Source of the DNA: [Clostridium] symbiosum | Lineage (GTDB): Bacteria; Bacillota; Clostridia; Lachnospirales; Lachnospiraceae | Length of the DNA stretch: 37,840 nt | Reading direction: 5' to 3' | Assembly: GCA_021769625.1 (NCBI GenBank) | Contig: JAETSN010000042.1 | Span: 1 to 37,840 of the forward strand | Shown: one piece after another, positions 24,379-32,194 of the stretch | Layout: the number at the start of each line of letters is the position of its first letter | Numbering within the stretch: the first letter of the stretch is position 1 | Translations under genes and position numbers: made by a program | The notes under the pieces: generated by a model | Told to the model about the DNA's origin: nothing | The model's input: only the letters and a program-made list of their open reading frames with translations | Databases searched by the model: none

Positions 24379-25041
24379 ATGAGGATCACAACCGGTATGA
24401 TGGGTGAAAAGACCGTGCAGGCGGGAATACAGATGGGAGGGAATTCGCTGGTAAATTACTTAAACGGCGATGAATCGGATTCTTTGGCGAAATCGCTGGG
24501 GAACAGCAGCCATTCCACGCTGAAAACTCTGTCCAAAGGTAAATACGAAAGCCAAAGGGAGGCGGCGGAAAAACTGCAGCAGCAGTCCGCAAAACTGAAT
24601 GAGAGCGGCAGCGATTCCATCTATGAGAAGGCGAGGAAAAATGACGACCCTTCCGAGGTATACGGGGAGGTGGAAAAACTGGTTTCCTCCTACAACAGTA
24701 TGCTGGATAAGTACCGCACCGACATGACAACGATGGGCAGATTCTATCAGCAGAGCCTGAAGGAAGCGGTAAATGAAAATAAGGGGCTTTTGAGCGGAGT
24801 GGGTATCTCGCTCGATAAAAACGGCAGAATGATCCTGGATAAGGAAAGGCTGAAGACGACAGATGTGGACAGACTGGAAAGTATTTTCGGCGCTGACGGG
24901 ATATTGTCCTCCAAACTGAATGCGATAGCGGAAAAGGCGGCGGATAACGCGCAGGCAAACTTAAAGAGCATATCCAGCCAGTACAACGCCTCCGGGAACA
25001 GCGTGGATGCACTGCTTGGAAGTTATGATGCAAAGCGATGA
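24379..25041 (+). CDS. Flagellar FlgL/FliD-like small helical protein (tentative)
   Basis: The 220-residue protein begins MRITTGMM, as hook-filament junction proteins do (MRITxxMM). Its C-terminal half resembles the end of the filament cap FliD: SSYNSMLDKYR, then GLLSGVGISLDKNGRMILDKERLK, IFGADGILSSKLNAIAEKA and helices to QYNASGNSVDALLGSYDAKR. The middle is Ser/Lys/Glu-rich helix (SREA..KLQQQSAKLNESG type). It is much shorter than FlgL or FliD (about 300-600 residues), and the cap's variable domains are missing. ATG 24379 follows AGGAGAG. No other flagellar gene is in the window. A role as surface appendage or motility accessory is inferred. Confidence 0.5.
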   Translation: MRITTGMMGEKTVQAGIQMGGNSLVNYLNGDESDSLAKSLGNSSHSTLKTLSKGKYESQREAAEKLQQQSAKLNESGSDSIYEKARKNDDPSEVYGEVEKLVSSYNSMLDKYRTDMTTMGRFYQQSLKEAVNENKGLLSGVGISLDKNGRMILDKERLKTTDVDRLESIFGADGILSSKLNAIAEKAADNAQANLKSISSQYNASGNSVDALLGSYDAKR

Positions 25042-25077
25042 CGATGGAAATGACAGCAGCCGGAGTATGAACGATAG

Positions 25078-25130
25078 AAACTGATCTCAAACGTTAGACA
25101 AAATATCTGACGATCAGAGGTCAGTTTTTT
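25078..25130 (+). terminator. Intrinsic terminator after the FlgL/FliD-like gene
   Basis: AAACTGATCTC pairs with GAGGTCAGTTT (25078-25088 with 25117-25127), enclosing CGTTAGA/TCTGACG, and is followed by a run of six T residues. Confidence 0.85.
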
Positions 25131-25133
25131 ATT

Positions 25134-25200
25134 CCCGCGAGCAAAATGCCAAGCTTGCTTGGCATTAGCCAAAGTGCCGCACTTGCGCGGGCATTTGGTG
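25134..25200. repeat. CCGCGAGCAA-type dispersed hairpin, copy 2
   Basis: CCCGC...GCGGG forms an outer stem. Inside is a perfect 9-bp hairpin AATGCCAAG/CTTGGCATT (25145-25166) and AAGTG/CACTT. AAATGCC can alternatively pair with GGCATTT at 25190-25196. It shares CCGCGAGCAA and the AGTGCCGC..CTTGCG core with 18123-18186 and, like it, lies between convergent genes. Confidence 0.6.
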
Positions 25201-25209
25201 AATGCTGTT

Positions 25210-26673
25210 TTAGAAATTGAAATACAGGAAGGTGGAGATCCCCGCAAGTGACAGAACGGACCAGACCATGCAGGCCACGGTGATCAGGGACTTGCCGATC
25301 GTAGGTTTAAACTCTGCCTCCCCGCTGTTTTTGAATAACAAAACGGTAAGAAAAGCGACAAGCAGAAAGAACCACAGATAAAATCCCGTGATATGGTCCG
25401 GCAGATACCGCAGGGCGGGGATCCTTTCTTCCAGAAAAGCAAATTCCTCCAGCCGAAAGCCCATGAGGAGTTCTTCGCGGATCTGAAAGCCCTTCAGGGA
25501 GAAGAGCTGCTTGAAAAAAGCCATTGCGGTGGCGATATTGTCCGCCCGGAAGATGACCCAGAGGAGATCGACGCACAGGAAGGTGGCGCCCCAGCGGATC
25601 GGCTTCCACAACTTGTTCCACTGTCTGTAGAACATGCGGTTTAAGCAGCTTAAGATGCCATGCAGCGCTCCCCACAGGACAAAAGTCCAGTTCGCCCCGT
25701 GCCAGATGCCGCTGACGAGAAATACGATCATGACATTGATATATGTCCTGATCTTTCCCTTGCGGTTTCCGCCCAGAGGGATATAGATATAGGTCTTCAG
25801 AAAACGGGTCAGGGACATGTGCCATCTGTCCCAGAAATCGGTGATGGACAATGCCTTATAAGGAGAATTGAAGTTGTGGGGCAGCGCGATGTTGAACATA
25901 CCACTGATGCCGATCGCCATGTCGCAGTAGCCGCTGAAATCAAAATAGAGCTGGAACGTGTAACACAGGGACATCAGAAAGGTCTCCAGGGTATTTAAAT
26001 TATAGGCGACGCCGAAAGCATAGTCCATCGGAATGCCGAAAGTATCCGCGATGATGACCTTTTTAAACAGCCCGAGGGCAAAGATATAGATCCCTCTGGA
26101 AAAATTTTCGTAGTTGACCCGGCGTTTTTCGGGTTCCCGAAACTGCGGGATCGTCTCGTTGTGCAGGACGATGGGGCCTGCGATCAGCTGGGGGAAAAAG
26201 GAAACAAACAGTGCGTATTCGTCGAAAGAGTAGCCTTTCGTCTCGCCTCTGTAGGAATCCACCAGATAGGAGACCTGCTGGAAGGTAAAAAAGCTGATGC
26301 CGAGGGGCAGCAGGATATGTTTCAGCTCAAAGGACTGGTGGAACAGCGCGTTCATGTTTTCCAGAAAGAAATCATAATATTTAAAATAGAAGATGATGCC
26401 GATATTGATCAAAAGCCCTGCGGACAGCACGGCTTTTTTTGCCGCCTGTTTTTCGGACAGACGTTCCATCAGCTTTGCGGTCAGGAAATTGACCACAATG
26501 CTGCCGCAGATGATCAGCAGGTAGGATGCGTTGAAATAGCCGTAAAACCAGAGGGAGGCGCCGGTCAGAAAAATGTTGGCGGCTCTGTAACGGTTCATGT
26601 AATTTAAGATATAATATCCTGTCAGTGTCACCGGCAGAAACAGGAAGATAAAATAGTAAGAATTAAACAGCAT
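25210..26673 (-). CDS. MBOAT-family O-acyltransferase (AlgI/DltB-like)
   Basis: A 487-residue polytopic membrane protein that transfers acyl groups across the membrane to cell-surface or exported polymers. It shows the AlgI opening (MLFNSYYFIFLFLPV), LPLGISFFTFQQVSYLVDSYRG, FFPQLIAGPIVLH, LYFDFSGYCDMAIGISGMF and FWDRWHMSLTRFL. The catalytic His is H325 in SGIWHGANWTFVLWG. AlgI/PatA-type members acetylate polysaccharide, teichoic acid or peptidoglycan; which applies here cannot be told. It is downstream of its SGNH/DltD-like partner by 23 bases, the usual pairing. Confidence 0.9.
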   Translation of the reverse strand: MLFNSYYFIFLFLPVTLTGYYILNYMNRYRAANIFLTGASLWFYGYFNASYLLIICGSIVVNFLTAKLMERLSEKQAAKKAVLSAGLLINIGIIFYFKYYDFFLENMNALFHQSFELKHILLPLGISFFTFQQVSYLVDSYRGETKGYSFDEYALFVSFFPQLIAGPIVLHNETIPQFREPEKRRVNYENFSRGIYIFALGLFKKVIIADTFGIPMDYAFGVAYNLNTLETFLMSLCYTFQLYFDFSGYCDMAIGISGMFNIALPHNFNSPYKALSITDFWDRWHMSLTRFLKTYIYIPLGGNRKGKIRTYINVMIVFLVSGIWHGANWTFVLWGALHGILSCLNRMFYRQWNKLWKPIRWGATFLCVDLLWVIFRADNIATAMAFFKQLFSLKGFQIREELLMGFRLEEFAFLEERIPALRYLPDHITGFYLWFFLLVAFLTVLLFKNSGEAEFKPTIGKSLITVACMVWSVLSLAGISTFLYFNF

Positions 26674-26696
26674 GGCGGTCCTTTCTTTTTCCCCGA

Positions 26697-27809
26697 TCAG
26701 TTGTGCAGGGATGCATAATCATAGGTATCATAAAAATCCCGTATGTTTTGCAGATAATCCTGATAGTTGTCCTTTGTCAGGAGATGTTTCTCTTCCTTCA
26801 TCTGCTCAAGGATCAGGGAATTGATCCATTCACCGTAGTGGAGATAGTCTTTATAGTTATCCAGATCACAGGTCATCTCAAAATCATCGGAAAAAGAATA
26901 CAGTTTAATATTGGGATGCTGCAGAAGTTCTTCGATGGAAAGCCGTTCCATCTCGATCTGCCACTCCAGTTGTCCTGTATTGTTCAGAAAATCCCAGTAA
27001 CCGATACTGTAGGGCGTAAAAAACAGATAAAAGACAGTCTCGGGATGTTCATCGGCGAGAGCTGTGACATTCTGCCGCAGGTTTCCCAGCAGAAGTTCCC
27101 GGTCCTCCTCGGTGAAGGGCTTCGGAGGCTGCGGCGTGTCCTTGACCCGGTAGGTGGCAAGGACATATTTCGCGCCGAATTTTCCGCTGTAATAACTGTT
27201 CCACTCTCCATAGCTGTCAAAATCGACGTTGCTGCCCACGCCGTCCTTCGCCCTCTTGACAGGGATAGTCTCGTTTAACAGGATGGACTTGTTCAGCACA
27301 TAGCTGATATCGTCAAAGGGGTTGTCGTTATACAGATAGAAGGGGTAGTCGAAAGTTTCGTCATATTTGTCCTTATCAGAGACCATATAGCCGTAATCCA
27401 GCGGGCGGATGATATATTTGATCTCCTTGCCGGCGTCGTAAGCACGGATCAGATTATCGTTCAGTTCTTTGAAAGATGCGCCGGAATAGGGAATCTTGAT
27501 AAAACGGACATCGAACAGGGCCTCCGCCTCGGAAGCTTTGAAGTTCTCCGCCATGGAAGTGCCGGTGATGATCCCCTCATAGGAAAAATGTCTGGTGATC
27601 CCGTCGTTTAAATACCGCTCGTTGCTGTCGGGATATTCCTTCTGCGGATAATCATACTGCGGCAGGGGGCGGTGATAATGATAAAAAGGATCTTTGTATA
27701 TGGTGACTGCGGCGAGGAGAATAAACACGGCGGCACAAAACAGCACAGTGCCGATGGTCCAGCGTTTACAGGAATCAGTTTCTGATTTTTGAGATTTATT
27801 GATTGACAT
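26697..27809 (-). CDS. SGNH/DltD-AlgJ-like extracytoplasmic partner of the MBOAT protein
   Basis: The 370-residue protein has one N-terminal membrane anchor (about 19-38, VLFCAAVFILLAAVTIY) and an outside domain. The nucleophile-type motif IITGTSMAENFK stands where SGNH esterases have GDS, and YKDYLHYGEWIN near the C-terminus supplies the D..H pair. That arrangement is known for DltD- and AlgJ/AlgX-like proteins that finish O-acylation with an MBOAT protein. ATG 27809 follows GGAGAA. It is first in a two-gene operon with the acyltransferase. Confidence 0.75.
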   Translation of the reverse strand: MSINKSQKSETDSCKRWTIGTVLFCAAVFILLAAVTIYKDPFYHYHRPLPQYDYPQKEYPDSNERYLNDGITRHFSYEGIITGTSMAENFKASEAEALFDVRFIKIPYSGASFKELNDNLIRAYDAGKEIKYIIRPLDYGYMVSDKDKYDETFDYPFYLYNDNPFDDISYVLNKSILLNETIPVKRAKDGVGSNVDFDSYGEWNSYYSGKFGAKYVLATYRVKDTPQPPKPFTEEDRELLLGNLRQNVTALADEHPETVFYLFFTPYSIGYWDFLNNTGQLEWQIEMERLSIEELLQHPNIKLYSFSDDFEMTCDLDNYKDYLHYGEWINSLILEQMKEEKHLLTKDNYQDYLQNIRDFYDTYDYASLHN

Positions 27810-27922
27810 AAGTTCTCCATTTTGTTACATATAAAATACAGTATTTGCAATATCCGCTTTATGATACCATATAAGGGGATACTTTTCCAGTATATTTACA
27901 GAAGCGGCCATGGTAAATTTTC

Positions 27923-27951
27923 TTGCATAAAGAATTTAAAATTGATATAAT
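27923..27951 (+). promoter_or_regulatory. Promoter of the NYN-LOTUS gene
   Basis: TTGCAT (27923-27928) and TATAAT (27946-27951) are separated by 17 AT-rich bases, about 70 bases before the start at 28020. Confidence 0.8.
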
Positions 27952-28019
27952 ATAGCAACCTATAAGAAAAACAAGAGGCTCCGAAGAGGAGAAGAAACAG
28001 GAAAGAAAGAGGAAGTCTT

Positions 28020-28955
28020 ATGGAAGAATTGATCCAAAACAAGCTGGAGTTTGCCGTACTCATCGATTCGGATAATATCAGCTCAAAATACGCATCCACG
28101 ATTTTTGATGAACTGGAAAAATACGGTTTTGCCTCCTGCAGGAGGATCTACGGAAACTGGTCGAAGGGAAACGGCTGGTCTGAAAAGACGCTTCTCGAAT
28201 ATTCCATTACGCCGATCCAGCAGTTTTCCTATACGGCGGGAAAAAACGCGACGGATATGGCGATGGTCATAGATGCCATGGATCTTTTGTATAAAGATAA
28301 GGTGGACGGTTTCTGTCTGGTGACCAGCGACAGTGATTTCACAAGGCTTGCCATGCGGCTTCGGGAAGAGAAAAAGTATGTGCTGGGGATGGGGGAGTCC
28401 AAGACGCCGGCGGCGCTGACCCGTTCCTGCAATAAATTTATTTACCTGAACCTGATCGACGATAAGAACGAGGAGGATGGCTTTGATCACAATGAGCTGG
28501 AGAACGTGACCAGCATCGAAGCGGTGAAAAAGTCCATCGCGGCGCTGTTTACGGAAAATGGCGGCAAGGCGCTGGATCTCGGCTATGTGGGACAGCGTAT
28601 CAGCGAGAGGTATACGGATTTCGACGTGCGAAATTACGGTTACGCGAAGCTCAGCGTGTTCGTGAAGGAGGAGATGCCCCAGTATCAGGTGGTGCGGGAG
28701 AAAAAGAAAACCTATCTGAAAGAGCAGGAGAAGGTTTCCCAGACTTCTCTTGAGACGGAAATTAAAGAGATGATCCGGGAAAACGGCGGCACCATCGACA
28801 ATCTTTCCATTATCAATGACGAGATCGGAAAGCGCCATCCGAATTTTGAGCTGAAATCCTACGGTTACAGCAGGATCTCCAGTTTCCTGCGCAGGATCCG
28901 TGGGCTGGAAGTCAATAATAACAGTGTGTTGCTCCAGAAAGAGGAGGAGGAGTGA
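28020..28955 (+). CDS. NYN-domain ribonuclease-like protein with two OST-HTH/LOTUS domains
   Basis: Residues 11-148 are a NYN (LabA/DUF88, PIN-like) nuclease fold with the acidic cluster D16 (AVLIDSDNIS), D79 (NATDMAMVIDAMD) and D104/D106 (LVTSDSDFTRLAMRLRE). Two LOTUS/OST-HTH RNA-binding domains follow (about 164-226 and 243-300). Each ends in the same signature, YGYAKLSVFV (206-215) and YGYSRISSFL (281-290). The pairing NYN plus LOTUS is that of eukaryotic MARF1 and of bacterial relatives with poorly known targets. It is soluble, with no partner gene in an operon. ATG 28020 follows AAAGAGGAAG. Structured element copy B begins 16 bases after its stop. Confidence 0.9.
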   Translation: MEELIQNKLEFAVLIDSDNISSKYASTIFDELEKYGFASCRRIYGNWSKGNGWSEKTLLEYSITPIQQFSYTAGKNATDMAMVIDAMDLLYKDKVDGFCLVTSDSDFTRLAMRLREEKKYVLGMGESKTPAALTRSCNKFIYLNLIDDKNEEDGFDHNELENVTSIEAVKKSIAALFTENGGKALDLGYVGQRISERYTDFDVRNYGYAKLSVFVKEEMPQYQVVREKKKTYLKEQEKVSQTSLETEIKEMIRENGGTIDNLSIINDEIGKRHPNFELKSYGYSRISSFLRRIRGLEVNNNSVLLQKEEEE

Positions 28956-28971
28956 GGTAATGGTACCGAAC

Positions 28972-29108
28972 GCCGGGAGGAAAATCAAATCCTCCGTCGC
29001 CACGCTTGCGCTCCGCAAAAAACGTAGCGGACACTAAGCTCGTGAAATACCTCGCTAAGTGCCGACGTTTTTTAAGGGGCTCCTTGAGGATTTGATTTTC
29101 CTCCCGGC
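28972..29108. repeat. Structured intergenic element, copy B (covarying long helix)
   Basis: Homologue of 17934-18090. A perfect helix of at least 22 bp (28972-28993 with 29087-29108; the next pair also matches) closes a core. The inner stem is AACGT/ACGTT (29021-29025 with 29065-29069), with T-runs on both strands at its foot (GTTTTTT on plus, and the complement of GCAAAAAACG on minus), so this copy looks like a bidirectional terminator. It lies between the convergent NYN-LOTUS and aldo/keto reductase genes. Confidence 0.8.
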
Positions 29109-29165
29109 TGTCTGATGGCATTAATCGAATAATACGGAGGGTTGGACTGTTACAAGGTGTTGCCG

Positions 29166-30347
29166 CTACCCCCAGAGTTTCAGCAGCCGTATGGCTTTCT
29201 GCGTCATGAAAAATCTGACGTCCTCCAGTTTGGAGGCGGCTTCCTTTAATTCTTTTCTGATCGGGATCTGCTGGGGGCAGTGGGTTTCGCATTTCCCGCA
29301 GGAGATACAGCCTGAGGCGTTGCTGTGCTGTTTGCGGAAGATGGTGCACTGCATGTATTCTCTTTTGGCGGAACTTTTTCCCTCCGCGTAGTAATTGTTA
29401 TAGCACCGGAAAGTTTCCGGGATATCTACGCCCCTCGGACAGGGCATGCAGTAGCCGCAGCCTGTACAGCCGACTTTTATGGTCTTTTGGATCTCCTGTT
29501 TTATCGTCTCAATAAAAGCAAAATCTTCATCGGTAAAATCTCCGGCTTTTGTCTCGTCAGCGATCCGGAGATTTTCTGTTACCATCTCCTCGGAATTCAT
29601 GCCGGATAAGACACAGGTCACTTCAGGCTGGCTGTAGAGCCATCGGAATGCCCATTCCGCCGCGCTGCGTTTTGGCGTATGCGCCGCGATGAGTTTCTTC
29701 GCGCTCTCCGGCAGCATGTCCACCAGTTTTCCGCCCCGGAGCCCTTCCATGATGATGACCGGAATGCCCTTCCCTGCGGCATACGACAGGCCCCGCCGTC
29801 CCGCCTGGGAATGTTCGTCCATATAGTTGTACTGGATCTGGGTAAAATCCCAGTCGTAGGCGTCGATCAGGCGGCAGAACATATCCGTATGGCCATGGTA
29901 GGAAAAGCCGATATGCCGGATCTTTCCGCTCTCTTTTTTCTCTTCGATCCACTTCTCGATACCCAGTTTCTTCAGATTTTCCCAGGTTTCGGTATCCGTC
30001 AGCATATGCATCAGATAGTAGTCGATATAGTCCGTGTGAAGCCGCCGCAGCTGTTCTTCAAACATCTTTTCGATGCCGTCCATAGATCTGATCAGGTAGT
30101 GGGGCAGCTTTGTCGCGATATTGATATGTTCCCGGCAGCCGATGCGCAGAAGGATCTCGCCTAAAGCGGCCTCGCTTCCCGGATAAACATAAGCCGTATC
30201 AAAATAGTTTACGCCGCCTTCCAGCGCCAGCCGCACTTCCTTTTCCGCTTTGTCAATGTCGATGCTGCCGCCCTTTCTGGTAAAACGCATGCAGCCGTAG
30301 CCTAAGAGGGAGATATCTTCCCCGTTTCTGTTTTTTCTGTATTGCAT
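29166..30347 (-). CDS. Aldo/keto reductase with C-terminal 2[4Fe-4S] ferredoxin domain
   Basis: The 393-residue protein has an AKR TIM barrel with catalytic residues in NYFDTAYVYPGSE (Asp, Tyr), ATKLPHY (Lys) and YYLMHML (His). After the barrel come two ferredoxin-like Cys clusters, CTGCGYCMPCP and CISCGKCETHCP, so electrons can pass between NAD(P)H and Fe-S centres or ferredoxin. This type is common in anaerobes and its substrates are mostly unknown. ATG 30347 is directly preceded by GGAGGT; an in-frame ATG nine codons upstream would place that SD inside the gene. Single-gene unit. Confidence 0.92.
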   Translation of the reverse strand: MQYRKNRNGEDISLLGYGCMRFTRKGGSIDIDKAEKEVRLALEGGVNYFDTAYVYPGSEAALGEILLRIGCREHINIATKLPHYLIRSMDGIEKMFEEQLRRLHTDYIDYYLMHMLTDTETWENLKKLGIEKWIEEKKESGKIRHIGFSYHGHTDMFCRLIDAYDWDFTQIQYNYMDEHSQAGRRGLSYAAGKGIPVIIMEGLRGGKLVDMLPESAKKLIAAHTPKRSAAEWAFRWLYSQPEVTCVLSGMNSEEMVTENLRIADETKAGDFTDEDFAFIETIKQEIQKTIKVGCTGCGYCMPCPRGVDIPETFRCYNNYYAEGKSSAKREYMQCTIFRKQHSNASGCISCGKCETHCPQQIPIRKELKEAASKLEDVRFFMTQKAIRLLKLWG

Positions 30348-30569
30348 AAGACCTCCGTTTGGTTCACTATCCATCAGTCAAATTTTCTTATATTTCTTAT
30401 GATTTCAATATAATAGTAACCCCTGATACTGTCAATTCCTTTTTGGCGGGAGGATGCCAGATAAGGAATGTTCGGCCCTGATCAATTGTTTTAAAAGGCA
30501 TGAATATAAAAAGAAATCCGGGACACCTTAAGAGCAGATAAAAGCGGATCAGGCAAGAGGGATAAAACA

Positions 30570-32003
30570 GTGGGGAACAGAAAACAGATCAAAATACAGA
30601 TCAAAACGCAGTGCCTTGTTATGGGAATCTTCTTTATTGTATTGCTGCTTCTGCATCTGCCTTTGAGGACAGGCTGGGGGGATGATGTATTTTTTGCGCA
30701 GGAGAGCATGCCCCTTGGAGCATTTCTGGCAGACAGATACAGGACCTGGACATCCAGAGTGCTGATCGAGGCGGGGATAAAACTGCTGACGGCGTGGCCG
30801 GAGTGGGTATGGAAAATACTGAATATCCTGATGGTGCTGCTGCTTGTATGGATCACGGCGGATCTGTTCGGTATAGCGGACAAAGGAGCAGGGTCCCCAA
30901 AAAAGGCGCAGATCCTCTTTTTCTTTATGTTGGGGTGCCTGCCGGCGCTTTCGCTGTGCGATGCGGGATGGATCGCCACTACGATGAACTATCTGTGGCC
31001 GATGACGCTGGGGCTTGTGGCAATGCGTCCCCTGAAACACTGGATCAGAGGGGAGAAATGTCCTGTGTGGGAGTATCCGGTGTGCCCGATATGCATGATC
31101 TTTGCCGCCAATGTGGAGCAGGGGGCAGCGATACTGTTCGGCGTTTATCTGCTGTGCGGGATATATATTTCCCAGAAGAGGGGGAAACTCTCTTCCTTTT
31201 ATTATGTGCTTCTGTTTTGCGTGGCTGTTTCCATTTTATTTATCCTGACAACGCCCGGAAATGCGATCCGCTTTGCGAAGGAGACGAATCACTGGTTTCC
31301 CGGATTTGATGAGCTGAACCTATATGAAAAGGTATTGATGGGTTTTATAGACAGTATGAATTACTACGCCTCGGCGGGCGGCGGGGAGAGGACAAACTTT
31401 ATATTTGCGCTGCTCGCCGGTATTCTGCTTGCGGGGATACTACAGAGGGACAGGACAAAAAAGCCTGCGTTCAAAAGAGCTCTGGCTTTTGTTCCGTTTC
31501 TTTTTTACTGGGGCATCGGGCAGATGGGGAATTCCTTGCTGCAGGTGAACGCATTTAAAAAAGGCGGACATGTTGTGGGGCTGTTTGGGAAGAACCGCTG
31601 TCTTTCCACAGGCGCGGGAGCTTTCGATTATCTGGGATGGATATCCTATTCCCGCAAAATGGTGCTTCTGCAGGCGGCGATCTATCTGGGGCTGGTAGTA
31701 TGCGTGGTATTGACGATCTGTTTTATTCATGGAAAGAGCATGGAGACGGTGCTGGAACTTGTGATCCTGGGCGGTGGGCTGTGTTCCCGCGTGATGATGG
31801 GCTTTTCCCCCACGATCTATGCCTCGGGGGAGAGAACTTCGCTGTACTGTTCTGTGGCTGTGCTGATAGTCTGCCTGCGGAATCTGCAGCTTTTCTGGAA
31901 CCGGAGTACAGAAAAAGGGGAGCGGGCAGCTCTGGGGATCTATGTCGCGGGAGTGATCTGTATCAGTGTGTGGAGCTCGGGGGCTGCGCTGATGAACAGG
32001 TAG
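30570..32003 (+). CDS. Multi-pass membrane protein, DUF6056/GT-C-like
   Basis: The 477-residue protein has about eleven hydrophobic spans. After the first span comes TGWGDDVFFAQ, an acidic pair in the first outside loop, as in GT-C glycosyltransferases. The loops have DAGWIATTMNYLWPM and a TTPGNAIRF segment, which I associate with the DUF6056 (glucosyltransferase-like) family. The role would be transfer of a sugar from a lipid carrier to a surface polymer; that is inference. It starts at GTG 30570 with AGAGGG eight bases before; no better ATG lies nearby. Region 30375-30569 upstream shows no gene and no clear promoter. Confidence 0.65.
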   Translation: MGNRKQIKIQIKTQCLVMGIFFIVLLLLHLPLRTGWGDDVFFAQESMPLGAFLADRYRTWTSRVLIEAGIKLLTAWPEWVWKILNILMVLLLVWITADLFGIADKGAGSPKKAQILFFFMLGCLPALSLCDAGWIATTMNYLWPMTLGLVAMRPLKHWIRGEKCPVWEYPVCPICMIFAANVEQGAAILFGVYLLCGIYISQKRGKLSSFYYVLLFCVAVSILFILTTPGNAIRFAKETNHWFPGFDELNLYEKVLMGFIDSMNYYASAGGGERTNFIFALLAGILLAGILQRDRTKKPAFKRALAFVPFLFYWGIGQMGNSLLQVNAFKKGGHVVGLFGKNRCLSTGAGAFDYLGWISYSRKMVLLQAAIYLGLVVCVVLTICFIHGKSMETVLELVILGGGLCSRVMMGFSPTIYASGERTSLYCSVAVLIVCLRNLQLFWNRSTEKGERAALGIYVAGVICISVWSSGAALMNR

Positions 32004-32037
32004 GTCAGAAATTTTTTATGGAAAATCTCCAAAAGGC

Positions 32038-32065
32038 TTGCATTTTCGGGAAAAAGTGCTATACT
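32038..32065 (+). promoter_or_regulatory. Promoter of the rimP-nusA-infB operon
   Basis: TTGCAT (32038-32043) and TATACT (32060-32065) have a 16-base spacer. Transcription would begin near 32072, about 120 bases before rimP. Confidence 0.7.
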
Positions 32066-32093
32066 GGTTATGTTATATGAGGATGACAGGATA

Positions 32094-32121
32094 AAGAGTG
32101 GGCTTGCAAGTCCACTCTTTT
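32094..32121 (+). terminator. Leader attenuator of the rimP-nusA operon
   Basis: A nearly perfect 26-base palindrome (AAGAGTGGGCTTG with CAAGTCCACTCTT) is followed by a short, C-interrupted T-tract. It stands between promoter and first gene, so it must be read through for expression. Weak T-tracts are typical of NusA-dependent terminators, and the operon encodes NusA. A comparable NusA-autoregulated leader terminator is reported in Bacillus subtilis. Confidence 0.7.
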
Positions 32122-32194
32122 CATGTGTGAATGACGCCCAGACGGTATATGAGGATAACGGCAGCGGCGTTAAGAAGAGGATCAGGGAGAAGTT

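Noticed and set aside
28083-29018. 311-residue minus-strand frame opposite the NYN-LOTUS gene
   Set aside because: Antisense shadow. The sense protein has clear NYN and LOTUS motifs, and the frame runs into structured element B.
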